Below are positions 28,601-40,193 of a DNA stretch of 63,727 nt, piece after piece. Below the pieces are notes generated by a model. That model was not told the origin of the DNA. It did not search any database and saw only the letters and a program-made list of their open reading frames with translations. The translations under genes were made by a program, and so were the position numbers. Positions within the stretch are counted from its first letter, which is position 1. The number at the start of each line of letters is the position of its first letter. Source of the stretch: Chytridium lagenaria (Eukaryota; Chytridiomycota; Chytridiomycetes; Chytridiales; Chytridiaceae); the NCBI GenBank assembly GCA_025449115.1, contig JAHLKC010000181.1, positions 1 through 63,727 of the forward strand, in the 5' to 3' direction.

Positions 28601-31039
28601 ATGGTGGTGTTGTCGAGCATCCACCTAGTGCTGCGACGTCCTAGGTCGAGACGGCGGTTGATCCTCATCATCATCATCATCATTGCCTTCATTCGTCTGC
28701 TGCACACCTTCACAGCCATCTTCTACTTCCCGTCGCCTACGACACCATCCTCATCCCTTTCTCCGCTCACGGACGATGACAATGCGACACCACCTCGCAC
28801 TTCCACACACAACCTGCTCTCCTCCATCGATTGCATTACCATCGAAAAAACATGTCTCATCAACAACCTCTACATCTTGAACCACCAGCCTCACGTCTTT
28901 CTTCCTGCAACCTTCAACACCTCCCTCCTCGACAACCTCATGATCTCCATGGGTATAGGGTGGGGTACCAACCACTTTAAATTCATCACAGACCCTTCCT
29001 ACTCCTACACATCTTCTTCCTCCTCCATATCTATCCCATCATCTACCTCCACCTCCATCACCACAATTCACATCCACCTCAAATCTCCCCCTCAAATCCC
29101 TCTTCGTCTCCACACCGAACCCACCATATTCTTCTCCATCCTCTGGCCAAACCTCTTCCGCACTGTCTACGCAGGCGTCGCAGCTTGGCTAACACTCACC
29201 CAGCACCGCCTCCTCTTTAAAGATCATTTTCGTTTCATCCTTACAGACACCCATCCCACTCCTCACCTATTTATCGACATTCTCAGAGGCGCAACCCCGC
29301 TCCCCGTTCTACCTTTCACACAAATCAACGACAGCATTTTCCGCGCAGCAATCGTTGGATTAAGCAAAGACGTCCTCGTTGCAGAACTTGATCCAGAACT
29401 CCACCCAGAGTACCGCTTTAAATCCCGTAATGCCGCCTTCAACGACTTCTCCCTTCAAGTGAAAACCCGTCTCTCATCACTTTCCCCATCAAACCCCCCT
29501 TCATGGAGTATCTGGCCCCTACCTGTCGTCACCCTAATTCTTCGCGACTCTGACACCCGTCGCATCCTCAACGAAGCCTCCGTCATCACTATGCTCCAAA
29601 CCCTCCCAATTACCCTCCGCATCCACCGTTTCTCCTCCATACCCCTCCCAACCCAACTCCACATTGCCTCAACAACCACAATCCTTATCTCCATGCACGG
29701 TGCAGCTCTCACCCACCTCCTCTTCACCGCCTCTCCCTCTTCGTACCTCATCGAACTCTTCCTTACCAATTCCGCAAATCCATCTTCCGCAACCTCGCCG
29801 CCATCCACAACATCCATTATATGTCTTGGCAAAATCCACGTCCCTCTCAGACCGTCTTTAAGCTACCCCATCTCCTCGCACACAAACTCACTAACGCCTC
29901 AGTGGACGACATCACCCGTCTCCCCATCAACTGGCACAACATGGACTCGAAAAACTACTGGCGTAATCAAGACACCATCGTCAACACTATTGAACTTAAA
30001 CATGTCATCCAAACTGCCCTCACCCACCATCGTCAACGTGGGGGAACTCGCTATCTCATGTTTGCGCCATGGGAACAATACAACAACCAAATAATTGCAT
30101 TCAAATCAGCCTGCGCTCTCGCTTCACAGCTAGACCGAACATTGGTCCTCCCTCACTTGGGTTACCGCACCACCCCACTTCCAAAGCTCACCCTTTTTAA
30201 CGTCAAAGACTTCACCTGGGATTCTTTTGAACGTTACTTTGACCTGGAAGCTCTCACCGCAACCCTCCCCTGCAAATTTATCACCCATGGGAACTTTATG
30301 GGCTTGAACCGCGGTCGTTCCATCCATAAAATCCGCTACCATCATCTCGGAAACTCCACCGCTGAGCACCAAGTTCGCGACTACTATACTCACATCGCTG
30401 GTGTCGAATACGACCGCCTCGAATGGGATATAGGCGTCTACTACGGTCTCACCAAAACCCAACTGCGAAAACTTCATGGACGCGATAAGGAACGGGTCCT
30501 AGCGTTGGGTGTTTGTTTTGGTATTACGACTTTGGGGGGCGACAAGGGCTTGAGGAGGTGTTACAGGATTCAGTGTATCGACGCATCACAGTTGCGTTGA
30601 AATTCAGTGAACGCGTACGTGATGTTGCGGACAGAGGAATGAAACGCGTCGGTCTTTCCGAAAACGCATTCAAAGCCATCCATCTCCGACGTGGGGATTA
30701 CATTGAAAAATGTGAAAGTCTTCGTCATGACAACGCCACCGATATCTCGTGCTTTCAACCTCTGTCCACGGTTCTCACCTTGATCGGCTCCTCTCCCCCC
30801 GTTTATGTGATGACGAATGATGTGGAGGGCGTGGAGAAGGAGATGGTAGGGGATGTCAAGTTTGTTTTTCTGAAAGATATCGTTGGACAGAGGTGTTGGA
30901 TGATATTGAGAGGGCGATGGTGGATCAGGTTTTGGGGATTAAGGCTGGAATGTTTTGGGGGAACAAGCATAGTAGTTTTAGTCGACATGTGATTGAGGGG
31001 AGGGTGTTGGAGGGGAAAGGTTGGAGGGTTTTTGAGTGA
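28601..31039 (+). CDS. fused GT61 glycosyltransferase / O-fucosyltransferase
   Basis: Intronless type II membrane protein with an N-terminal basic stretch and an Ile-rich anchor (residues about 19-36). The first half is a GT61 (DUF563, POMGNT2/EOGT-like) domain, with TILISMHGAALTHLLF near 29685 and LIELFPYQFRKSIF after one frame correction. The second half begins near 30045 with YLMFAPWEQYNNQIIAFKSA, a GDP-fucose O-fucosyltransferase N-terminal motif. It continues with IHLRRGDYIEKCE near 30680 (the HxRRGD sugar-nucleotide site) and ends with FWGNKHSSFSRHV. Three single-base deletions interrupt the frame, at about 29758 (ELF/PYQF), 30512 (LALG/LFWYYD) and 30890. Each is repaired by one base at or beside a short homopolymer, so assembly error is likelier than a pseudogene. 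Probable role: Golgi protein glycosylation; donor and acceptor unknown. Confidence 0.8.
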
Positions 31040-31674
31040 AATCATCCGCTTTTTTAATACGGTGCCATGTTATGTGAGTGGGTTTTTCTTTGGGGGGGGG
31101 GGGGGGGGATGGAAGGATGGAGGAGTTGGGTGACGTTGAGAGAGAGAGTGGATGAGGGCCGATGTGGGTTGGGGTAATACCGGTTTTAATCGAGTGTGTC
31201 ATCAAGGGGAGAGTATTTGGAGTGAAATAAAGGATGTAGCTCTTAGTTTTTAATTTCTTTATCGGTTTTGTGGATGGACACAGGAAGGCCCTATTTTGAG
31301 CAGCTGGTCTGAAAAATTGCCGCCCCCCGTCTTCGGAAAGAGTCGGTGAGGTCTCATCCAGACGTATACTCCAAGCTCTCTACAAAGCGATAACATCCCT
31401 TTCCAGTTGTTGCATATTATCCAAGCTCATCTCTAGCCCACCCTACCCCTCAAAGTTAAAATACAAATTCATATCACCCAAAAAACTAAACATTTATATT
31501 AGTTGCGAAAGAAAAAGTCGGTTAGGTTCACATTAATACACCAGCACTGCACCTTAAACCCCCACCTCCCCTTATAAAAAAAAGAGTTTCTCAAAAAAAG
31601 CTACTTCCGTAAATGCAGAAGAGAATAAATATATGACACTTAAAAAAAGACATCATTTTCGCCGAACAACGTGG
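31040..31674. other. spacer between convergent genes
   Basis: Lies between the 3' ends of the glycosyltransferase (+) and CFAP99 (-). No coding frame recognised. Confidence 0.4.
31092..31108. repeat. G17 homopolymer
   Basis: Seventeen consecutive G residues just downstream of the glycosyltransferase stop codon. The only G-run of this size in the window; a possible G-quadruplex former in the 3' UTR. Confidence 0.8.
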
Positions 31675-34600
31675 TCACACTATTGCCGCTGGAACCGCCG
31701 CCTCAACCCTCGACTTCCCCTTCAACCCCTCCTCCAAATCCTTCCACCTATCCGTCTCCCCACTCTTCACCCTCCTCGTCTTCCCCTTCACCCCAATTAC
31801 CCCTACACTCCTAACCCTTCCTGCCTTCTTGCCCTCGATTTTCTCCCTCAACCCCTTCAACACCCCTTGATCCACATCCACGACAACCTTGACTTTTTTC
31901 GCGTTCTCGCAGTGCACGACGATGCTCACGTTCTTTGGAAAGGGACTCGAGTTTGTGCTGGATTTGAGCGGCACGTTGGGATTTTTCGGTTAGGATAGTA
32001 TTGCGCTTTTGTGAAGATAAGTGGGCATGGTGTGCTTTTGTAAGTGCAAGACGTTCTTGAAGCTGAGAACGAAAGGAAGTTAGATTTCATTTTTTGCACA
32101 ATCAAATATTTAAATAAATTCCGCGTGTCAATCAGTATGACCCTTTTTAACCAGTTCCGCTCTTCTGACCACTTCAAAATTCACCAAACAGCCCCAGACC
32201 CATCCCCACTAATGTCCTTCCCCAGAACCTTCAAGCAAAGCTCATGATGCAAAATAAAAAAAACCAAACGTAGATTTCATTAAATATCACCTCCAATATC
32301 GACATTTCGCCCAACAATCCCATCCCACTTGTTTCCGTCACATCAATCGTCTTGATGTATGAACCAACAGGAACGATGGATTTCTCAAGCAGACGAATTT
32401 GGTGAATCAATTCAGATTTTCGAAGTCGTTCTTCTTCGGCTTGACGGTGTGCCTTTTCTTTGAGGAGGAGGTTCTCGAGGGCAATATCGGCGGCTGCAAT
32501 GAGTTGATGGAGATAAAGATTGAGTTTAAGAGGGGGCGTTAAAAAAAAAAAGGGGGAAGAAAAAGTGGGAGGGGAAAAACACAGGAGGCGTGATAACGGG
32601 TAATGAATCGACAAAGAAACGATAATACAGAAAAAAAGCAAATTTACAGGAGAAAAAACGAAAAGAAAAGAAGCAACAGCAAAACGACAACAAACTGAGT
32701 ATAACGAGATTCCCTCCGCGACCATGAAAACCTTCTCACCTTTCCTCTGATTACCCTCCACAACCCTCATTTTGGCTTTGGTGACGGCCTCCATTCCTTC
32801 TCTCACATCCTCAATCTTCTTCTTATTCTCCTCCTCCATCTCCCTTTTCTTCTCTTCCGCGGTTTCTTTCAACAATGCAGCTTCTTCTTTAAGTGTCGTC
32901 ACAAGCGCTTGGTTTGCAAGAATCGAGAGTTGTTTGGCTTCAACCGCTTCTTCGTGGAGGAGTTGGATCTCGAGACGGCGACGGGTCAGGGATTGGAGAT
33001 GGGCGGTGTCACCTGAGTGGGAGCGTCAAAAAGCGCCAAGAGAAGCAGTGAGGGTTAAAAACAAAAATCTTGTTGAAGTATAATGACATAGAGAGCAAGT
33101 TTTACATATGCAATCAAAAAATGTAGTCTCTGGGGGGAACAAAAGGGCCAAGAACCGGGTTTTTTGGATCAAAATGAAAAAAAAGGTGATAACCACGTAC
33201 TTTTCGCTTTTAACTCCTCCTGCCAAACCCTGAACTCTGTCGCATCATGTAAACTCATCTCCACCTCTTTCACAACCTTCAACTCCTCCTTCCTTTTCTT
33301 CCTCACAAGCGCGTCTTCTCGTAAAATCGCCGCCGCCGTCCACTTGACCTCCACTTCCTTGAATTCCGGGAGCGGCTTAGGCTTACGTGGAGGAGCAGGG
33401 ACGGAGGGAGAGGTGGACGCTATGACTGGTTTCGGGGGAAGGGTGGCGACACGGAAAAGATGGGTGGAGGCGGCTTGTTGGCTTTCCTGTTGACGATGAT
33501 TGTTGTAAAATCCATATGTGAGACGGGGTTTACATTCTTTAAAAAAGGGAAACAGGAGGGTGGGGGAACAGCTTACGGATTGTTTTTTTCGTGTCAGGAT
33601 CTTTGTTTCCGCGAGATTTTTGAGTTCTCCTGTACCGGTGTAAAATGTTTTGGGGATGGGACGCGCCTGTTTCGTTAGAAGATGAAGGTATTAAAGTTCT
33701 GTACCTTTGTGAGGGTGGAGTGGGAGTAGGTGGGCTCTGGGACTTTGCGGGGGTTTGGACGAGTTAGGAGGAAGGGTTCGGGCTCTGGTTTTCATGGAGC
33801 GTTAGCCAAGACATAAATATAAGGAGGAGAAAGTATGCGGAGAGAGTTAGGGTAAGCATACAGCAAGTTCCAGGTTAGACGTTTAAAACTTACCCGTCAA
33901 CATTTTACTAGATTTCTTTATGGTACCATCCCACACTTTGACACCTCCACCAACCCATCCAACAATTCCCTCGCCTCCTTAGCGATTCCCAACAACTTCA
34001 CCACAATAACGTCTTCCACAAACTTCTTATCAAGAAGATTTGACCAGGCGTTGAGGAGACACGCTCTATCTGTTTCCCCTTTTTCGGGGTTGGGAGGCGT
34101 GATATGATTTGAATCAAATATGAAGCCGACGAGACGGGCCATTTTGGTGGGATCGCAGGTGCGGATGAGACGAGCGTAGACGGGGAAAGTGAGCTCGTGG
34201 AGACGGAAGAGGGAAAGGTAGACGAGGGCTGGATACATTTTTTATGGGAGCGACCGTTAGATTGTTTTTGTTTTTTTTTTGAGAAAGTGTGCAGGGAGGG
34301 GTGGAGGAAAAGGGCTTACTTGCGAATAGGAAAAAGTCGCGACGGAGGTAGCGAGCGCCGGTTTTTTCGTAAAAGAGTTTGAGGGTGACCTTGAGATTTA
34401 AAGCAAATTAGATGAGGTGTATTTTATGGCTCAAAGTTATAACAGTAATAATATAAAGCAGTGAATGTGTATTGTTTCGCTTTCATGATACGCATAACTT
34501 TGGCTCTACAGCTGGTCGTTAAGGACTTTGAAAAAAGCACCCACCTCAATCAACCCTTTATACCTCACAACGCCCGTCACCACCTCCTCCAAAAATACTC

Positions 34601-35159
34601 TGTCCCTTTCATCCGTCACCCCGTTTTCCGCAAAGTAATTCTCCAGCAACACCTCATCTTGGACAATCAAGGAACCGAAAGCGACTTTTTTAGAGGTAAA
34701 GCAGGTTGTTTGATCGTGTCGATGGAGTTATCGGCTTTAAGAGATTGGGAAATGAGATCTGGGGTATCGGATGATGTGTAGAATTCATGGTGGAGAGATA
34801 GGAGCTTGCAGCAGTGTTTGAGGAGGTGATGGAGTGGTGGTTGGGACGTTGATGGGTTCTTTTTTATGGATGATCTCGTGGCGAGATCTTTTGATGGTTT
34901 TGTAGGTCTTTGCTGTTGTTGCTTTGGTGATGGGGACGAGTGCGTCGAGGGTGTTGGGGATGGGGACGTTGCTGTGAGTTGGGTTGGTGAAGGTGGTGAA
35001 GGGGATGTAGATGCAGAACTTGTCATTTTTTGATGTAAACTTTTCTGACAAACCAACCACGTTGACAAGTCCTGCCCTCAAACCTCCATGCAACGACACC
35101 TTCTTGGACGGGAATAGGCAGAATCCTCCTCCTTCCCCCTTACTTGGTACGATCGTCAT
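31675..35159 (-). CDS. CFAP99: Cilia- and flagella-associated protein 99
   Basis: Axonemal protein of motile cilia. The N-terminal globular region matches CFAP99. LHHLLKHCCKLLSLHHEF is near 34830, followed by VFLEEVVTGVVRYKGLIE (34525-34585). Then come VTLKLFYEKTGARYLRRDFF near 34380 and YPALVYLSLFRLHELTF near 34220. KMARLVGFIFD and the following WSNLLDKKFVEDVIVVKLL complete the block. The middle (33170-33360) has the proline-rich linker and a Lys/Glu coiled coil. Further coiled coil continues at 32860-32300. The C-terminal exon (31974-31675) is basic and less conserved. MTIVP at 35159 is the best visible start, probably followed at once by an intron (GTAAGG). Exon borders in 31980-32300 and 33400-33900 are uncertain. 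Confidence 0.72.
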
Positions 35160-36598
35160 TTACGGCTGGCACTTTGCCTTCTCACTATGACCGGTTTCGT
35201 TTTCGTTGTCCAAAACTGGACTATAGCAACTCAGACGGTTCCAGTCTTATAATCGTCTTTTTGATAAGCGGATCATCTTCATTGGTCGCGAAAAGACGCC
35301 TAACGACGCGGTACAGGCATCTAACCAAAGTAATGCTACCAAAGATCTGATTTTAAAAGCGTTTGCCGCAAATACTTTAGGAGATGACTGGATAAGTGTT
35401 GCGAGGACCGGCAGGCTTGGATGAGTTATTTTGCCCATGAAAGTGTGAATTTTGCTGAAAGAGACGAACGATGAAGTTAAGCGATACATAGTTTTTGTTA
35501 TCCGCCAGGATCCCTTTCATAGGTCGTCCATTTTGGCAGTGTTAGCGATCTGCCAGATCTTTCGCGCGCACTGCAGTTTATACAAGACATCAAAGCTGAT
35601 CTCGATTTAATAGCAATTAGCATGTTATATGAATACGGCTATTCTTTCCAGCATTTCTTATCATTTAGTGCATTGAAGAGCTCCCTCGAAACGCACAATA
35701 ATGGATCTATACTATCGTTCATTTTCTCGATTATTAGAAATGTCAATTATGTCCGCGACCCGTGTGGCTTTGTTTATCAACATTATCCTGCGGGAGATAG
35801 AGCCGTGCCCCGAATGATAACATGCGTGGACAGCCTTACCCTATTTATTGTTGATGTTTGGCTGGTAATTATATTATTATTTTTTTTCACCTAGTTGTAG
35901 TACTGAATTAGACGAGAGTGCGCCGTAACATAACTATTATTCGGCGTCAGGCTTCTGTGGGTAGCCCACCTTTGGTAGGATCCGTAATTGTCGGTTTAAG
36001 GTACTTCGGCATGGTTTACTGGAAGCGGAGAGCTAAATAGACCAGTTTAAAAAATGAAAGAGCGTTACGGAAGAAATTAGCTTCTCGGTGTGCTGACGAG
36101 TCAATTGCTGAGGTCGGCTTCATTAGTGGAAATGTGGGGAGCTCTGTGGGGGTGATATTAATAGCCGAATGTCCCTCTCTATTTTTAAATATCTCTGTTG
36201 CATTGGCGTCATTCGTAATGTTGGTAATGCACCCGCCTGCACGGGCATGATCGTTGCCATGAGGATTATAACTGGGGAGCTTCCAGCAAACACTCAAACA
36301 TCCCATGCATATGTCACTCGTTTGTTCCACATAGCACTAAACGTTGCAAATTTCAAATTACTTTATATCCGTTTATTTACAAGTACTTTCTCTTGCAAAA
36401 CGGCTCATATGAAAGAATATATACAAAGGGGGGAGGATATTGGTATATGGTTAGGCGCATATAAGGCCATCTTTTCCATGCTCTAGCACTACCAATAACA
36501 ATCAAAGGGAGTAGAGGGGGAGAAGTACTACAGCCAGGGTCCGTCATAGTACGCGAGAAAAATGGGGTGCCATTTTAAAAACTAATATCGACAAAAGC
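35160..36598. other. 1.4-kb spacer without a recognisable gene
   Basis: Upstream of CFAP99 and downstream of the DUF2461 gene, both on the minus strand. Open stretches at 35622-35894 and 36169-36486 (+) show no familiar motif and no splice partners. It may contain the CFAP99 promoter, a non-coding transcript, or an eroded gene. Confidence 0.4.
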
Positions 36599-37502
36599 TT
36601 AAGTTGTAGCAAAGTCGTTCATAAGCTCGATAAAAGGGTGCATCACTCTAAAAGTTTCGATGACAGTGTCCAAAAAGTTCTCAGAGAGGGTCTCCTCTTC
36701 GCTGACTTTCTTTTTCACAGTAAAACTCTTAAGCTTGAGATACTTGATGTTGGCATGATCCTTGGAATACCCTTTGGCGCCACCTTCAACGTCTCTGCCT
36801 TGAAGAACGAGTCTCCAAAATGCTCCTTAAACTCTTCTCCCTCCAAAACAACACGAAGGGGAGCCACGTCGTCAGCAATACGTCGACGTATCTTTTGAAG
36901 CATTTCAGCGCCGGCATCCCAAATACCCCCAGCCAAAAAACTCCCACCAGGTTGAATGTGGAGGTAAAAACACGCTGGATGGTCATCCATCATTTTACCC
37001 TTTGGGAATGAAGCGCTGATGCTTTCTTTGTAGGGTAACCACCAAACCGGATGTCACGGTTGATTCGGAAAATGAAGAGCTTGGCGGGAGCGTCTGGGAT
37101 GGCTTCGTGGAAATCACGGAGTTGGGGTAAGACCCGTGCAATAAAATTGATGAAATGGGTCTTGATGGCGGTCCAACGATCACTGTGCTCAAACATCCAC
37201 TCTCGATTGTTGTTTTGAGGAAGGGTGATGGTGGAGAGAAAGGGGTAGGTGTCCGGGAGGATTGCGGTAGGGGGTGCGGCCTTGGACGATTTTTTGATGA
37301 TGGGTTTGGAAGGTTTAGATGGTGTACCGCGCTGCTTCTTTTTTGGAGGAGGTTCATCTTCACTGACTTCGTCGCTATAGTCGTCGTCGTCGTCGTCGTC
37401 GGACCCGTTGTCTTCGGACACCTCGCCATTGGAAACCTCGGCATCAGAGGCGTCGCTCTCAGATAGGTCGCTCTCGGTATCCGCCTTTCTCTTTGATGGC
37501 AT
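36599..37502 (-). CDS. DUF2461 family protein
   Basis: Single-exon gene starting MPSKRKADTESD at 37502 and ending TAA at 36599-36601. Residues 1-85 are acidic and basic low-complexity sequence with likely nuclear-localisation clusters (PPPKKKQR). From about residue 90 the DUF2461 (TIGR02453) fold is plain: NNNREWMFEHSDRW, FIFRINRDIRFG, CFYLHIQPGGSFLAGGIWDA and KYLKLKSFTVKKKVSEEE. DUF2461 proteins occur in bacteria and fungi and their biochemistry is unknown. Two frame corrections are needed, at about 37038 (before PYKESISASF) and 36777 (a missing G in KGY). At the first site the usual RFSKDKxPYK loop is also about two residues short. Confidence 0.85.
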
Positions 37503-37559
37503 AGCAACAAGTGAATTGCGATCGAAGAAATGTTGAATATTCTTTTTTTGACACAACCT

Positions 37560-37602
37560 CCTATCTACCTATCTACCTATCTACCTTTCTACCTATCTAC
37601 CC
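37560..37602. repeat. CTAC/CTAT tetranucleotide microsatellite
   Basis: About ten tetramers alternating CTAC and CTAT with one CTTT, immediately upstream of the DUF2461 start codon and downstream of the DYNC2I2 stop. It sits in the short (186 bp) intergenic promoter, so its length could affect expression. Confidence 0.85.
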
Positions 37603-37688
37603 ATAAATGCTCAGCAAAACTATTATGTATTTTCTGTTTATTTACCAACCAAAGGTATATATATTTAAACGCCGGTTCTTTATTCCTT

Positions 37689-39852
37689 CTAGACAACAGC
37701 GTCTTCCTGCACATCTCCAAGCATTTTAATAAGTTTGTCCTCCACCGGATCAGACGACGAGAGGGCCGTCGTGAGTTTCCAAACTTTAAGAAACCCAAGC
37801 GAGTCCCCCGTCGCGAATAAATCAGGTCTCTTTTGATTAAACGCCACGCTGGTACACGTCACATGCTTTTCATCAGAGACTTTAATACTCGAAATGGGTA
37901 AGCTCCGGTTTTTCTATCAAAAAAAAAGTGAGGTTTGTTAGTACATAAAAAAGAAAATGACGACAAAAAAAGGTGGACTTTTCTTTTACCATCAGGTTAT
38001 AAAAGTAAACATGTCCATCTGACGATGCCACAGCAAACACTGATGGTTTATAGGGCGACCATTCCACGCTGAGCAATGCATTTGGAACAGGTTCCCACGT
38101 GAACAGTTGCTTCACCTACTCATATCGTTAAACCACTTGAACGCTTGGCAGAAAAACCATTTACCTGAAGTTTATGATAAAGCCGCACCGTTCCGTCATC
38201 CCCACTCGTCAAAAACAAATTTCTATGGAATGGACTAAAGGATACCCCTGTGGCCGGCCCGATATGTGGTTGATACGAGAATTGCGTGGGACTGGTATAT
38301 TTTACTCCTAAAAAAAGTTAACATAAATAGTATAAATAAAACGAAAACCGTTCTTGTCTTTCTTCGATGGACCTGCAAGTGAAAGATTGCATTTAAAAAT
38401 GAAACCAGTTTCGGTACCGGCTATGTAATCGGTGCGGCTTTCCTTTGAAATTGATAATGAGGTGACTAAAACAAGCATGATCAGCATTCAAAACATTCGC
38501 AGCTAGACGGAACCTCCGATAGGTGAATCACCCATAAAGTTTTTTTCTGACGTTCGAAGGTTTCGTGGAATAGAGTTTTTAGTGATAATGGACCTTTGAA
38601 AAATGGTCAGTGGAGATAGTGTTAGGTTAACAATCATATACCCAGCCTTGACTTTAATCGAGTTACTATCAAGAGCCCAAATAATAATTTTCCCATCATT
38701 CCCAACACTCATCACCTTGAAAAACAAAAACAAAACAAACCATCAACTAAATGTTTTTAAATATCAACTCTTTACATCATAAGTCCCTGGTTTCGTTCCA
38801 GCAATCCAAGAAACCTGCCTCTATGTAAGAAGACGCGACGAAAATTTCTTTTACCTTTGCGATTGGCTCCTGATGCGAGTTTTCACTCATCTTAGACATG
38901 GCAACGCCCATATCCTCCGTCTCATTCAACGACCACACAATAACATCACCTTATCAATACCAACATAAGACAAAAAAAAAAGTAAACAAACAAAATTACC
39001 ATTAAACGTTCCGCCACAATCATATTTGGCGTCTCAGGATGAAAGGCAATGGCCATAACACAGTTCTACGAAAGATGAGCAAGTGAGGATGTAACTTTAA
39101 AAAACATCGTACCGGCGTTTCAGTTCGGAATGTTGCAGAGGTAGGATTGAAATCTCGAAGACTAAGATTCCAACAACACAAATATCCTTTATGCGTACAC
39201 CATCCCGTATGATCGTACCGTCCATACCTACAAGCACACACATCAAAACCTTCAAATCCAATAGTCAAAATCCCTATTAAACTCACCCAACTCCTACAAT
39301 CGATCCACTTTTATTCCATGAAATGTCGGTACATGCCATCTCCGTTTCCCGTTCCCCATTCTCCATTGAAAGCATGCAAGATATCGAGCTGATCTCTTCA
39401 TCCCATCTAACGGTATACCCTATTCAACAGTTTAACTTTATACATCAAAAAAAAAACCCCATACCTTCGAACGCTGAACTCCTCGCATTCCTCATCAACT
39501 CTCTCGACACCATTCCCTCCACTTTCCCCAAAAACCCACACAACGATTCACAATTCACATTTGAAAGAAGCTTAAATTGTTTCTCGGGCTCTGGTATCGT
39601 TTGGCACTTGAAGGAAGAATTAGTGTTGCAGAGGGCGAAACTGAACCTCTTTGTCTTTGGACAGGATGGTCTGACTGGTGGATTCGGCGAGTTTGACCGG
39701 AGCGGTCTGACAGGACTGAGAGTTGGAACTTCGCTTTGTTTCCATGAGGATGTGATCGATGTGCTGCCCGATGCTTCATCCGTGAAGTTGATAGTCGATG
39801 GCCCGATCGGCTGCTGTGGTTGCTGCCGTCTGTTTATGTCCAGATTTGTCAT
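37689..39852 (-). CDS. DYNC2I2: IFT-dynein (dynein-2) intermediate chain 2, WDR34-type
   Basis: WD40 intermediate chain of the retrograde intraflagellar-transport dynein. The first exon (39852-about 39463) holds a Ser/Pro-rich N-terminus with TSSWKQSE and then RELMRNARSSAFEG, the WDR34 motif before the propeller. Exon 39287-about 39417 gives WDEEISSIS and CTDISWNKSGSIVG. Exon 39110-39227 gives YGRYDHTGWCTHKGYLCCWN, nearly diagnostic for WDR34. Later blades include MAIAFHPETPN, GDVIVWSLNE and IIIWALD, followed by SVEWSPYKPSVFAVASSDGH. The last exon ends LFATGDSLGFLKVWKL and stops at 37689. There are eight or more introns of 40-90 nt. The related WDR60/DYNC2I1 lacks this N-terminal arrangement. 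Confidence 0.85.
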
Positions 39853-40193
39853 GACGGTCTCAAGTCTTCTTTGTCGGAGATTCAAATGCTATAAAAACTT
39901 GAAGCAAAACTGCAAAAGTATATACTTTTTATGCGGAGCTAAATCCAAGTCTTTGCTTCTCAAGGCTCTCTGTTATAAATATGCTCATTTTTGATAAAAT
40001 AACAATCAACAAACACCATACTCAAAACGTTAACCGTTCACGAGCTCAATCAAAGAAGTAACACCCAACATATCTCCAGAACGCAGTTGTACCCTACAAC
40101 TCATAACCACAACTAAAATTGCATATCATCCATAAAATCATATAGATCTTTCCTTTACAACCACTTCATCTACTTCCTCATCCTCTTCATTAC

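Noticed and set aside
29455..29832. minus-strand frame of 125 codons
   Set aside because: Antisense to the GT61 domain, which has clear conserved motifs on the plus strand.
28601..31039. reading the glycosyltransferase as a pseudogene
   Set aside because: All three disruptions are single missing bases at or beside short homopolymers, catalytic motifs of both domains are intact, and similar slips occur in essential genes nearby.
37155..37466. plus-strand frame opposite the DUF2461 gene
   Set aside because: It is the antisense shadow of a conserved DUF2461 exon; composition follows the minus-strand codons.
37560..37602. CRISPR-like array
   Set aside because: Simple tetranucleotide microsatellite without spacers, in a eukaryotic nuclear context.
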